A DNA stretch of 64,000 nt, taken from NCBI RefSeq assembly GCF_001413955.1, contig NZ_LCTZ01000002.1, forward strand, positions 3,699,501 to 3,763,500, read 5' to 3'. The position numbers and the translations under genes are program-made. Shown piece after piece: positions 47,801 through 55,664 of the stretch; position 1 is the stretch's first letter, and every line of letters starts with the position of its first letter. Under the pieces are notes generated by a model, which ran no database searches, was not told the DNA's origin, and saw only the letters and a program-made list of their open reading frames with translations. Source of the DNA: Flagellimonas eckloniae (GTDB lineage: Bacteria; Bacteroidota; Bacteroidia; Flavobacteriales; Flavobacteriaceae).

Positions 47801-48730
47801 ATGCAAGTTACCAACACAATTTTAATGATTAGGCCTGTCAATTTCAGAATGAATGAGCAGACGGCAGTGAACAATTACTTTCAAGAGGAGTTGAACATAA
47901 AGAATGATGAAGTCAATGGTAAGGCCCAGAAAGAGTTTGATGATTTCGTGGCCAAGCTAAGAGACCATGGTGTGAATGTTATTGTGGTGGACGATAAAAA
48001 GGAAACGGATACCCCAGATTCCATCTTCCCTAATAATTGGATATCATTCCATGATAGCGGAACCGTATGTGTGTATCCCATGTTTGCCGAGAACCGAAGA
48101 AAGGAGCGGAGGGAGGATATTTTTGATACATTGGAAGAACATGGTTTTCGCGTAGATACTATTGTGGATTATACCGGTGCTGAGGAAGAAGGTATTTTTT
48201 TGGAAGGAACCGGTAGTATTTTAAAGGACAGGGTTAACCAGAAAGCATACTGCGCACTATCCGAACGTGCCCACGAAGAGCTTTTTATTGAGTTTTGTGA
48301 AGATTTTGATTGTTTTCCGGTACTATTTACTGCTAACCAGACCGTGGACGGGAAACGCTTGCCCATTTACCACACCAATGTAATGATGGCCATGGCCGAA
48401 ACGTTTGCAGTAATCTGTTCCAGTACAATTGATGATAAAAAAGAGCGTAAAAATGTGCTTGAACATCTTAAAAAAGACGGTAGGGAAATTATTACCATTT
48501 CAGAAGAGCAGATGTATCAGTTTGCTGGTAATATGCTTCAAGTTATAGGTGCCAATGACCAACGTTTTATGGTAATGAGCTCAGCGGCATTTAAAAGCCT
48601 GAATCAAACCCAAATTGATGCTATTGAAAAGCACTGCCAAATTATTCACAGTCCTTTGGATACGATTGAAACTTGTGGCGGAGGTAGTGCCCGTTGCATG
48701 ATGGCAGAGGTTTTTTTACCCAAGAATTAG
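47801..48730 (+). CDS. ctlX: Citrulline utilization hydrolase CtlX
   Basis: 309 residues. Pentein-fold protein with F-P-N-N-W-I-S-F near 75, L-E-G-T-G-S near 140, the His of Y-H-T-N-V-M-M near 190 and the C-terminal Cys in C-G-G-G-S-A-R-C-M-M-A-E near 293-301, the pattern annotated as CtlX. The family is linked to use of citrulline as an intermediate in arginine or ornithine catabolism. It is second in a two-gene unit with the amidinotransferase-like gene and converges on the BCCT gene. Confidence 0.85.
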   Translation: MQVTNTILMIRPVNFRMNEQTAVNNYFQEELNIKNDEVNGKAQKEFDDFVAKLRDHGVNVIVVDDKKETDTPDSIFPNNWISFHDSGTVCVYPMFAENRRKERREDIFDTLEEHGFRVDTIVDYTGAEEEGIFLEGTGSILKDRVNQKAYCALSERAHEELFIEFCEDFDCFPVLFTANQTVDGKRLPIYHTNVMMAMAETFAVICSSTIDDKKERKNVLEHLKKDGREIITISEEQMYQFAGNMLQVIGANDQRFMVMSSAAFKSLNQTQIDAIEKHCQIIHSPLDTIETCGGGSARCMMAEVFLPKN

Positions 48731-48758
48731 GTTGTTTTCCCTAACTTGAATCAGGGTC

Positions 48759-50168
48759 TCACTTTTTGAAATTCCACAAAAAAATAGCTCCCATTGCAAC
48801 CATAAAAAATGCAAAAGGGAGAGAGGTGATAATCAATAGTTTTTGCACCGCTTCGAGCACATTTATTTCTGGCTTTGCGTTACCCAATAAAATGATGGCC
48901 AATGTAGCCAACAGAATAAGAATTGACCATACTAACCGATGTTTTTTTTGTGGTTTAGGGTTCCCGTTATCTGTGAACATACTCAACACAAAAACCGCTG
49001 AATCTACTGAGGTGACCAAAAAACTTACCAATAACAGAATGGTGATACTATTTAATACTGAAGGTATGGGATAGTGTTCAAAAAACACAAAGATGGAGGA
49101 AAACACATTTCCAAATTCGTTGTTATAGCTACCCCAACTTTCGATGACCTCAAATGCGGAAGTACCAAACACAGAAAACCAAAAAAAAGTACCCAACGAA
49201 GGTAAAATCAATACACCCAATAGCATTTGTCGCAATGTTCGCCCTCTTGAGATACGGGCAATAAAAATCCCTGTGAAAGGCGCCCATGCGAGCCAAAAAG
49301 CCCAATAATAAAAGGTCCAATCCGTTAGAAAATCAATACCGGGATTATAGCTGCCTATAGCAAGACTCATGGGAATAAAGTCAATGATATAGTGTAGGGA
49401 TGCCTTTCCGAAGGAAAGAAGAATTTCACCCATATTACTGGTTATAAAAACAAAACCCAGTAAAACCAGGGTCACCAGAATATTGAATTTTGAAATCTGT
49501 TTTATACCCTTGTCCACACCCAACCAAACTGAAATAAAGGCAATGACAGAGATAAGAATTGCCAGAAGTAGGGTGACGGAGACTCCTAAATCTACTTGAA
49601 ACACATGATTAAGCCCGCCTGTAATTTGGGCCGTACCCAAACCCACAGCTGCGATAAGTCCAAAAACAGTAGTGATGATAGCCAAAATGTCTATGGTATT
49701 GGCTCGTTTCTTTCCCTTGAACTTTTCTGGAATGGAACTGCTTACCAATACTTTTTTGTGTTTTACAAATAATGCATGACCTATAACCAAAGCAAATAGT
49801 CCATAAAAGGCCCATGCCGTAAAACCCCATTGGTAAAAAGTAAATTCCAACGCCAAAATTTCATTGGAACTGTTGGAAGGAAATGGAGGATTTTGCTGCA
49901 TAAAAACAGGTTCCTGTACCGCGCGTAGCAAAATACCGGCTCCCATTCCCGTACTATAGAGCATGCTGGCCCATGCCCAAGAAGAATGTTCAGGTTTTTC
50001 TTCTGGCCCACCCAATTTGAGTTTACCCCATGGTGAAAAGGCAATACCCAATAGTAAAAGCACACAACCCAGACCTAAATAGAGGTAGAAATATCCAAAA
50101 TAAGTTCGTACCCAAAGCGATAGCTCTTCTATACTGCGGTAACTCGCTTCCGTAAAAAAGAAAACCAA
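48759..50168 (-). CDS. BCCT-family transporter, 5' end apparently disrupted
   Basis: Twelve-helix transporter of betaine, choline or carnitine type. The signature helix reads W-A-F-W-L-A-W-A-P-F-T-G-I-F-I-A-R-I-S-R-G-R-T, and W-A-W-A-S-M-L-Y-S-T-G-M-G-A-G precedes it. Some Trp of the aromatic substrate box are present, so an osmolyte substrate is likely. Here 469 residues are given from a TTG at 50168, which cuts through the first membrane helix. The frame stays open upstream to 50265, encoding the rest of that helix, but contains no ATG, GTG or TTG at a sensible place. An ATG at 50265 is out of frame by one base. Confidence 0.8.
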   Translation of the reverse strand: MVFFFTEASYRSIEELSLWVRTYFGYFYLYLGLGCVLLLLGIAFSPWGKLKLGGPEEKPEHSSWAWASMLYSTGMGAGILLRAVQEPVFMQQNPPFPSNSSNEILALEFTFYQWGFTAWAFYGLFALVIGHALFVKHKKVLVSSSIPEKFKGKKRANTIDILAIITTVFGLIAAVGLGTAQITGGLNHVFQVDLGVSVTLLLAILISVIAFISVWLGVDKGIKQISKFNILVTLVLLGFVFITSNMGEILLSFGKASLHYIIDFIPMSLAIGSYNPGIDFLTDWTFYYWAFWLAWAPFTGIFIARISRGRTLRQMLLGVLILPSLGTFFWFSVFGTSAFEVIESWGSYNNEFGNVFSSIFVFFEHYPIPSVLNSITILLLVSFLVTSVDSAVFVLSMFTDNGNPKPQKKHRLVWSILILLATLAIILLGNAKPEINVLEAVQKLLIITSLPFAFFMVAMGAIFLWNFKK

Positions 50169-50265
50169 TACTGAAAAAAGCAGTAGGGTTCCCGTGGAGA
50201 TTGATAGTAGTTTATTATGTTTTAGGAAATTAAAGATGGCTTTTAGTTTTAAAACTCTTTGTCAT
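50169..50265 (-). other. Presumed 5' part of the BCCT gene, split off by a one-base shift
   Basis: From the ATG at 50265 the frame reads M-T-K-S-F-K-T-K then S-H-L and stops. Removing one base from the T4 run at 50241-50244 joins it to A-I-F-N-F-L-K-H-N-K and the full first helix of the transporter. Either the gene is frameshifted here, or the run length is a sequencing error, or an unusual start codon is used. Confidence 0.55.
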
Positions 50266-50374
50266 TTCGAAGGTACTGAGAAATCTTAATTTATGTCATT
50301 TCGAGCGCAATCGAGAAATCCATGAGTTGTTTTGATTTCTCAATCAATGCTTTGCATTTCATTTCGAAATGAAA
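50261..50374. repeat. REP-like repeat cluster (two direct copies and an inverted remnant)
   Basis: GTCATTTCGA...GAGAAATC occurs at 50261-50285 and, better conserved, at 50295-50320 (core GAGCGCAATC). The unit can fold into a hairpin, ATTTCGA against TCGAGAAAT with one bulge. At 50334-50374 an inverted, diverged copy begins GATTTCTC and ends in the perfect palindrome TTTCATTTCGAAATGAAA (50357-50374). From memory, units like this are dispersed in flavobacterial genomes. Confidence 0.65.
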
Positions 50375-50400
50375 AGTTGGTTGTTGAAAAGTGACAATAA

Positions 50401-51891
50401 TCACTCCCCTTCAACTACAAACTCGCGTATGGCTTTGTTGGGTTCCATAATGGTATAGCCTTTCCAAAACTCTGGATTATAAGAAGATAGATAGGTGGCT
50501 TTTACGGTTTCATCTTCTTCCAAAGCTTCAAAATTGGTTTTGGGCACCGCATTTGAATCAAAAACTACAAATTCAAATTTTTCGGTATTGTAGTTAATGA
50601 TATCCAAGGCAAGGGACAATTCATTTTGTTTTCTTCGACCCTTTACATATTTGTTCTTTTCAATCACTTTTAAAGGTCTGTCCACACCCATTTTTCGGCC
50701 AAAAGTGAGGTTCATGAATTTAAGATCGTACGTGTTTTTTCCATGCTTGGAAAAAACGGTACTACCCGTATATTTCTGTTCACGATAGCTAAAACCAAGC
50801 AGTTTAATGCTACGTAGCGGTTTTACATTTTCATAATCCATCCGTATAATGGCAAAATCCTCAATATTTATAAAAAGTTGTCCTTTAAAATCAGCTCCGC
50901 CTTTTGGCACAAACCCTATGACGTATACGCCTTGATTTTCAAGCTCGGAATACCCCAACAGTTCATATTCATACCGATTCAGCTTTTTGGCTACATCCAA
51001 TTTGGACTTTTTTCCAAAAAATTGGGAATGGATTTCTTTCAACACATATTTGCGGTTGCTTAGAAAATCATTTTTCTTCGGTTTGTCAAATTCCTCTTCC
51101 AACGCCTCGGCATCTTCCTCAGCGTCAAAAATGGAATCCAATTGTACCTTTTCCCCAAAAATGCCCGATTTTATCTTTAGATAAGAATCTGGTTTTACAT
51201 TGGCCTTAAATATAGCCTCCATTTTATCGGAAAGCGCCTCCATGGAACCTTCGTTGCTTTTATCATACAATTCCGCCGCTTTTATGATTTCCAATTTGTT
51301 TTCCTCGCCATTTTTGTAATAATCTCCTAAGGTTTCTGTATAGTAGGATGCGCTTTTGGGAAGGATGGTAATAATACTATCAATCAACTTTTTGTTCAAT
51401 TCTTCAATCGTAGATTTCTTAAATTCTATGTCCAACCGCTGCATGGTATTGAAACTGGATTGTCTTAAAAAAAATCGTTGTTTTAAGGGTTCTTTGTTAT
51501 AATTATAAGGAAGTCGCTCTTCAACACGCTCCATGATTTCGTCCACACTTAGTTCTTTATCAAAAAGGCAGACTCCACTTAGCTCGATTGCCTTTGGATT
51601 TATAGGAATAATACTGTCTTGCAATTGTTGCAGCGTAAAACCTCTTTTTTCATAACCCATTGAGGTTATATAAATGGAATCCAAACTAACAGCTCCCTCA
51701 TCTATAACAAAACTAAAACGTCCTTCCTCATTGGTAATAACCCCTTGGTGTTCCCCATATTGAATTGTTGCATAGGGAATGCCTTTTTGCGTTTTGGCAT
51801 CCACTAATTTGGAGCTAACGGTTTGTGCGGTCAGGGAATGACATAGTACCAAAAAGAGGCAGAAAGTAAGTAAAGGCTTTAGTAAAGACAT
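50401..51891 (-). CDS. Exported protein with CarboxypepD_reg-like N-domain
   Basis: 496 residues. A signal peptide ends at L-T-A-Q (about 23). A carboxypeptidase regulatory-like domain follows (V-D-A-K-T-Q-K-G-I-P-Y-A-T-I, then G-V-I-T-N-E-E-G-R-F-S-F). The long C-terminal part has I-G-F-V-P-K-G-G-A-D-F-K-G-Q-L-F-I-N-I-E-D-F-A-I, a pattern of beta-rich outer-membrane-associated Bacteroidota proteins. An acidic stretch (D-A-E-E-D-A-E-A-L-E-E-E) lies near 255. Function unknown. Single-gene unit. Confidence 0.78.
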   Translation of the reverse strand: MSLLKPLLTFCLFLVLCHSLTAQTVSSKLVDAKTQKGIPYATIQYGEHQGVITNEEGRFSFVIDEGAVSLDSIYITSMGYEKRGFTLQQLQDSIIPINPKAIELSGVCLFDKELSVDEIMERVEERLPYNYNKEPLKQRFFLRQSSFNTMQRLDIEFKKSTIEELNKKLIDSIITILPKSASYYTETLGDYYKNGEENKLEIIKAAELYDKSNEGSMEALSDKMEAIFKANVKPDSYLKIKSGIFGEKVQLDSIFDAEEDAEALEEEFDKPKKNDFLSNRKYVLKEIHSQFFGKKSKLDVAKKLNRYEYELLGYSELENQGVYVIGFVPKGGADFKGQLFINIEDFAIIRMDYENVKPLRSIKLLGFSYREQKYTGSTVFSKHGKNTYDLKFMNLTFGRKMGVDRPLKVIEKNKYVKGRRKQNELSLALDIINYNTEKFEFVVFDSNAVPKTNFEALEEDETVKATYLSSYNPEFWKGYTIMEPNKAIREFVVEGE

Positions 51892-52031
51892 GGATTTATT
51901 TTTATACTATTCTCTTTTACAAAGACAACATAAATGGTAAAAAGGTTGCTTTTGAATAGACGAATGTTAAATGGATTTGTAACAAGGATTGTTCCATAGG
52001 TGGGTTTTTTACAGATTCTAGTGTATATGGG

Positions 52032-52496
52032 TTATAAATCTTCAATAGAAGTTGGCGCATTGTCCGCTTTATAATCCAGTAACTTTCTAAAGAACTTTTG
52101 TATGGCTTTAGTGTCTGATTTTACCTTAATATAGTAGTTGTCCAGGTAAATGGAATACACTGCAAAATCTCCTTTATAAATTGTGAGTTTGTAATAGGGT
52201 ATAATCAATCCATAAGTTTCCAGCAAAGACCTAAACCGAACTATGATACCTTTTGGACGCATCTCAATATTACATGTATTGAGGTTATTGTCCAAAATGA
52301 GTAGGTTTTGGATTTCCAAACTAGTTTCCGTAATAAACAACTTTGGGGAGCCAATTCCACCTAGTGCAAAACGTTCTTTTAATGTAAAAGGCTTGCCTAC
52401 GGCTTCATCAATTTTTTTGGTGACTTTTTTGTCTGAATAAGAAACATTGAGTAGCATTTTCAAAATTAGCCAAAATGATCTCATGAATTTGCACAA
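52032..52496 (-). CDS. Hypothetical protein, possibly PH-like
   Basis: 154 residues, with a second Met at residue 5. After a hydrophobic start (F-W-L-I-L-K-M-L-L-N-V) the chain alternates strands (I-G-S-P-K-L-F-I-T-E-T-S-L-E-I, G-I-I-V-R-F-R-S-L, Y-Y-K-L-T-I-Y-K-G-D-F-A-V-Y) and ends in a helix, reminiscent of a bacterial PH domain. No motif is decisive. It is divergent from argS with 66 bases between starts. Confidence 0.6.
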   Translation of the reverse strand: MCKFMRSFWLILKMLLNVSYSDKKVTKKIDEAVGKPFTLKERFALGGIGSPKLFITETSLEIQNLLILDNNLNTCNIEMRPKGIIVRFRSLLETYGLIIPYYKLTIYKGDFAVYSIYLDNYYIKVKSDTKAIQKFFRKLLDYKADNAPTSIEDL

Positions 52497-52532
52497 GGCG
52501 TATTAAACTAGTCATAAAGCCTAAAAAATATG

Positions 52533-52540
52533 TAGTTTTG
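52533..52540 (+). promoter_or_regulatory. -7 box of argS
   Basis: TAGTTTTG matches TAnnTTTG and is followed by CACCC as in gltA. It lies 23 bases before the argS ATG, so the leader is about 15 bases. No clear -33 TTTG. Confidence 0.65.
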
Positions 52541-52562
52541 CACCCTTAAATGCAGTTTATTA

Positions 52563-54689
52563 ATGAATATTGAACAGGTACTTACAACTACAGTCAAAGC
52601 AGCTGTTTCCTCAATTTTTAATGCAGAACTACCTTCGGTAGAATTTCAGCCAACTCGCAAAGATTTTGAAGGCGATGTTACCGTGGTGGTGTTTCCCATG
52701 CTACGAGTGGTAAAAGGGAATCCTATGGAAATTGGAACAAAGATTGGCGAGTATTTGCAAGAAAATGTGGATGAAGTTTCAAAGTTCAATGTAGTCAAGG
52801 GCTTTTTGAATGTAGTTATTGAAGATAGTTTTTATCTGAATTTTTTCAATTCTATGTATAATGAAGCAGACTTTGGATATGTAAAAACACCTTCCAAAGA
52901 TGCCGTGATGGTAGAGTATTCCTCTCCAAATACTAATAAACCGTTGCATTTAGGGCATATTCGAAACAATCTTTTAGGGTACTCTGTTGCTGAAATCCTT
53001 AAGGCTGCAGGGAAAAAAGTATACAAGACACAGATTATCAACGACCGCGGTATTCATATCTGCAAAAGTATGTTGGCCTGGAAGAAGTTTGGAAATGGAG
53101 AGACCCCGGAGTCTTCTGGTCTGAAAGGAGATCATTTGGTGGGAAAATATTATGTGAGATATAATACCGAGTATGAAAATGAACGTATTCGACTAATTGA
53201 TTTAGCCGAAAAAGCATACGAAGAATTTAAAAACCCAAAACCTTCCCCAGAAATTGCTCCTTTCAAAACTATTGTTGAGTCTAGCACAAGTGTTAAATTC
53301 AATAAGAATATTTTTTGGGCGCTCGGAGGTTTGGCACTTGCAAGCTATTTGTACAAAAAGGGAAGAAAGGATGATGATTCAAATCTTAGAATACTTGGCG
53401 ATTTGACCTCATTGGCGACTGGAGTTTTGGCACTGAAATCAGTAGATTTCAAAAAAGACTATGAGTTAGAATATCAAAAAATTGAAAAATCTTTTCTATC
53501 GAATCCAAAGAGAATTGAAAAGTACGAAAAAAAGGGAAAGAGAGAGTTTATTAAAGATTATGTTGAGGAAAACAAGGGGTATACACCAATTTTAAATGAA
53601 GCCCAAGAAATGCTTCGCAAATGGGAGGATGGAGATTCTGAAACTGTTGCACTTTGGAAAAAAATGAACGGTTGGGTATATGAGGGATTTGATACTACCT
53701 ACAAAAATTTGGGTGTCGATTTTGATACGTTGTACTATGAAAGCGTTACCTATCTTTTAGGAAGGGATGTTGTACAAGAAGGACTTGAAAAAGGGATTTT
53801 CTTTAAAAAGGACGATGGTAGTGTCTGGATAGATTTGACAGATGAGGGATTGGATGAAAAAATTGTACTCCGCTCAGATGGTACTGCCGTTTATATGACC
53901 CAAGATATAGGAACTGCCATTCAGCGGGTAACGGATTTTCCAGACATTAATGGAATGGTATATACGGTTGGGAATGAACAAGACTATCATTTTAAGGTCT
54001 TGTTTTTGATTCTCAAAAAGCTGGGATATGGTTGGGCGGAACAATTGTATCATTTGAGTTATGGTATGGTGGACCTGCCAAGCGGTAAAATGAAGAGTAG
54101 GGAGGGTACCGTTGTTGATGCAGATGATTTGATTGATAATATGACCCAAACTGCAGAAAAGATTTCTGAAGAACTTGGTAAGTTGGATGGATATTCGGAT
54201 GAAGAAAAACAAGGCCTTTATAGAACCATTGGTTTAGGCGCGCTTAAATACTATATTCTAAAAGTAGATCCTAAAAAACGAATCTTGTTCAACCCAGAAG
54301 AATCTGTCGATTTTCAAGGGAATACAGGGCCTTTCATTCAATACACTTATGCACGGATTCAGTCCATTCTACGAAAAGCAGAAGGCGTGCAATCCAGCGC
54401 AATTGAGACCTCGTTAAAACTGCATCAAAAGGAAAAGGAATTGCTCAAACAGCTTCAGCTTTTCCCGGAAACCGTTCAATTGGCTGCAGAAAATTACAGC
54501 CCAGCGCTGATAGCTAATTACACGTATGATTTGGTCAAAGAATTTAACTCTTTCTACCAACAAGTTCCTATTTTGCCTGAAACTGAAGCACTGAAAAAAC
54601 AGTTTAGAGTACAATTGTCCAGAAAAGTTGGAGAGGTAATTCAATCAGCATTCTTATTGTTGGGCATCAATGTACCTGAACGAATGTAA
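52563..54689 (+). CDS. argS: Arginyl-tRNA synthetase with a large hydrophobic insertion
   Basis: 708 residues; flavobacterial ArgS is about 590. The enzyme charges tRNA-Arg. The class I HIGH motif is H-L-G-H at 129-132 after S-P-N-T-N-K-P, the KMSKS counterpart is G-K-M-K-S-R-E-G near 509-516, and the C-terminal DALR domain ends F-L-L-L-G-I-N-V-P-E-R-M. Between K-Y-Y-V (195-198) and N-E-A-Q-E-M-L (345-351), where relatives have about 35 residues, lie about 145. The extra part holds hydrophobic segments at about 250-264 and 275-293 with a basic-acidic turn between, then a Lys/Glu-rich helix. The frame is intact. Its stop overlaps the start of the peptidase gene. Confidence 0.93.
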   Translation: MNIEQVLTTTVKAAVSSIFNAELPSVEFQPTRKDFEGDVTVVVFPMLRVVKGNPMEIGTKIGEYLQENVDEVSKFNVVKGFLNVVIEDSFYLNFFNSMYNEADFGYVKTPSKDAVMVEYSSPNTNKPLHLGHIRNNLLGYSVAEILKAAGKKVYKTQIINDRGIHICKSMLAWKKFGNGETPESSGLKGDHLVGKYYVRYNTEYENERIRLIDLAEKAYEEFKNPKPSPEIAPFKTIVESSTSVKFNKNIFWALGGLALASYLYKKGRKDDDSNLRILGDLTSLATGVLALKSVDFKKDYELEYQKIEKSFLSNPKRIEKYEKKGKREFIKDYVEENKGYTPILNEAQEMLRKWEDGDSETVALWKKMNGWVYEGFDTTYKNLGVDFDTLYYESVTYLLGRDVVQEGLEKGIFFKKDDGSVWIDLTDEGLDEKIVLRSDGTAVYMTQDIGTAIQRVTDFPDINGMVYTVGNEQDYHFKVLFLILKKLGYGWAEQLYHLSYGMVDLPSGKMKSREGTVVDADDLIDNMTQTAEKISEELGKLDGYSDEEKQGLYRTIGLGALKYYILKVDPKKRILFNPEESVDFQGNTGPFIQYTYARIQSILRKAEGVQSSAIETSLKLHQKEKELLKQLQLFPETVQLAAENYSPALIANYTYDLVKEFNSFYQQVPILPETEALKKQFRVQLSRKVGEVIQSAFLLLGINVPERM
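53187..53537 (+). other. In-frame insertion within argS encoding two hydrophobic segments
   Basis: Approximate limits, residues 209-325, set by comparison from memory with ArgS of other flavobacteria. Segments I-F-W-A-L-G-G-L-A-L-A-S-Y-L-Y and L-G-D-L-T-S-L-A-T-G-V-L-A-L could form a membrane hairpin. There are no intein end residues, no terminal repeats and no change of frame. The insertion is in the catalytic-domain region after the HIGH motif. Confidence 0.7.
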
Positions 54690-55540
54690 TGGAGGAATTT
54701 GGAGGCTTGTCCGAGACAGAGAGACAGATTGCTGCGCTTGTTTTGGCAGTTGGTCTGCTTTATGTGTTTGCGAGGGTAGGCTATGTGTATTTTTTTGGTG
54801 AAAGGTTTACGTTTTACAATGTTTTTCATCCAGTTAAGAGAATTACGGCCAAGGAACGACAATTTATAAGTGAGTTTCTTATTCCTTTTCAACACTTTAA
54901 TGCTGAACAGAAACGAACTTTTTTAAAGCGATTCGCTTGGTTCAAATCCAAAAAAGCTTTTGTTTTTTATAATGGAATAACCAATACTGAAAAAATAAAG
55001 GCCTATGTTTCTGCTTCCGCTGCTCTGTTGACCATGGGAATGCGGGATTTTAGGTATGAAAAATCAATTTCAAGAATCATCATTTATCCCAATACATATT
55101 ACTCACGCATTCGGAAAAACCATCATATTGGAGAATTTAATCCGAACTTAAAGATATTGGTGTTTTCGGCTGAGGACCTTGAAAAAGGATTTAAAATTCC
55201 AAATGATAACCGAAATCTGGGTATCCATGAGGTGGCTCATGCGTTGATGTTTGAAATGAGAAATAAATCCAGTTGGGAAGCAAGAAGGTTTAAAGTGGGT
55301 TTGGCACAAATAAAAAGAATCTATGACCAAAAGGATTTCCAGAAAAAGTTGGAGGAATCAACGTATTTTAGGACATATGCCAAGTCTAATTTCTATGAGT
55401 TTTTCGCGGTTATTATGGAAAATTTTATAGAGAGTTCATCCGAGTTTTCGAATAAATTCCCTGATTTGTACGACATCCTCAGAAGAATGTTGAATTTTGA
55501 CCTCAATAAACCGTTGTGGAGGCTTAAAAATTTACCCTAA
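54689..55540 (+). CDS. MtfA-like zinc-dependent peptidase, membrane-anchored
   Basis: 283 residues. A hydrophobic anchor occupies about 15-36 (A-A-L-V-L-A-V-G-L-L-Y-V-F). The peptidase core has H-E-V-A-H-A-L near residue 178-184 (HExxH zinc motif) and downstream E-F-F-A-V-I-M-E-N-F with the third ligand, as in the MtfA/M90 family. E. coli MtfA is soluble and binds the Mlc repressor of glucose uptake; here the protein is membrane-bound and its target is unknown. It overlaps argS by one base (TAATG), so the two are translated in a coupled way. Confidence 0.85.
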   Translation: MEEFGGLSETERQIAALVLAVGLLYVFARVGYVYFFGERFTFYNVFHPVKRITAKERQFISEFLIPFQHFNAEQKRTFLKRFAWFKSKKAFVFYNGITNTEKIKAYVSASAALLTMGMRDFRYEKSISRIIIYPNTYYSRIRKNHHIGEFNPNLKILVFSAEDLEKGFKIPNDNRNLGIHEVAHALMFEMRNKSSWEARRFKVGLAQIKRIYDQKDFQKKLEESTYFRTYAKSNFYEFFAVIMENFIESSSEFSNKFPDLYDILRRMLNFDLNKPLWRLKNLP

Positions 55541-55609
55541 ACTTATATTAAAGGTAATAGAGTTTTCAATCCATACTTAAAGTTTTAGGGATTCATGTTC
55601 CTGAGAAGT

Positions 55610-55644
55610 TGTAAAAAAAGGCCATGTTCGCAAACATGGCCTTT
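55610..55644 (-). terminator. Terminator of the proteorhodopsin gene, probably bidirectional
   Basis: A 12-bp perfect stem, AAAGGCCATGTT (55617-55628) with AACATGGCCTTT (55633-55644), loop CGCA. On the minus strand it is followed by seven or more T, a strong terminator for the rhodopsin gene; on the plus strand the T-run is weaker but could serve the peptidase gene. Confidence 0.9.
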
Positions 55645-55664
55645 CTTAACAACCAACTAAAAAT

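Noticed and set aside
53187..53537. Intein in argS
   Set aside because: No Cys or Ser at the left junction and no His-Asn plus Cys/Ser/Thr at the right; the segment is also too short and contains membrane-like helices.
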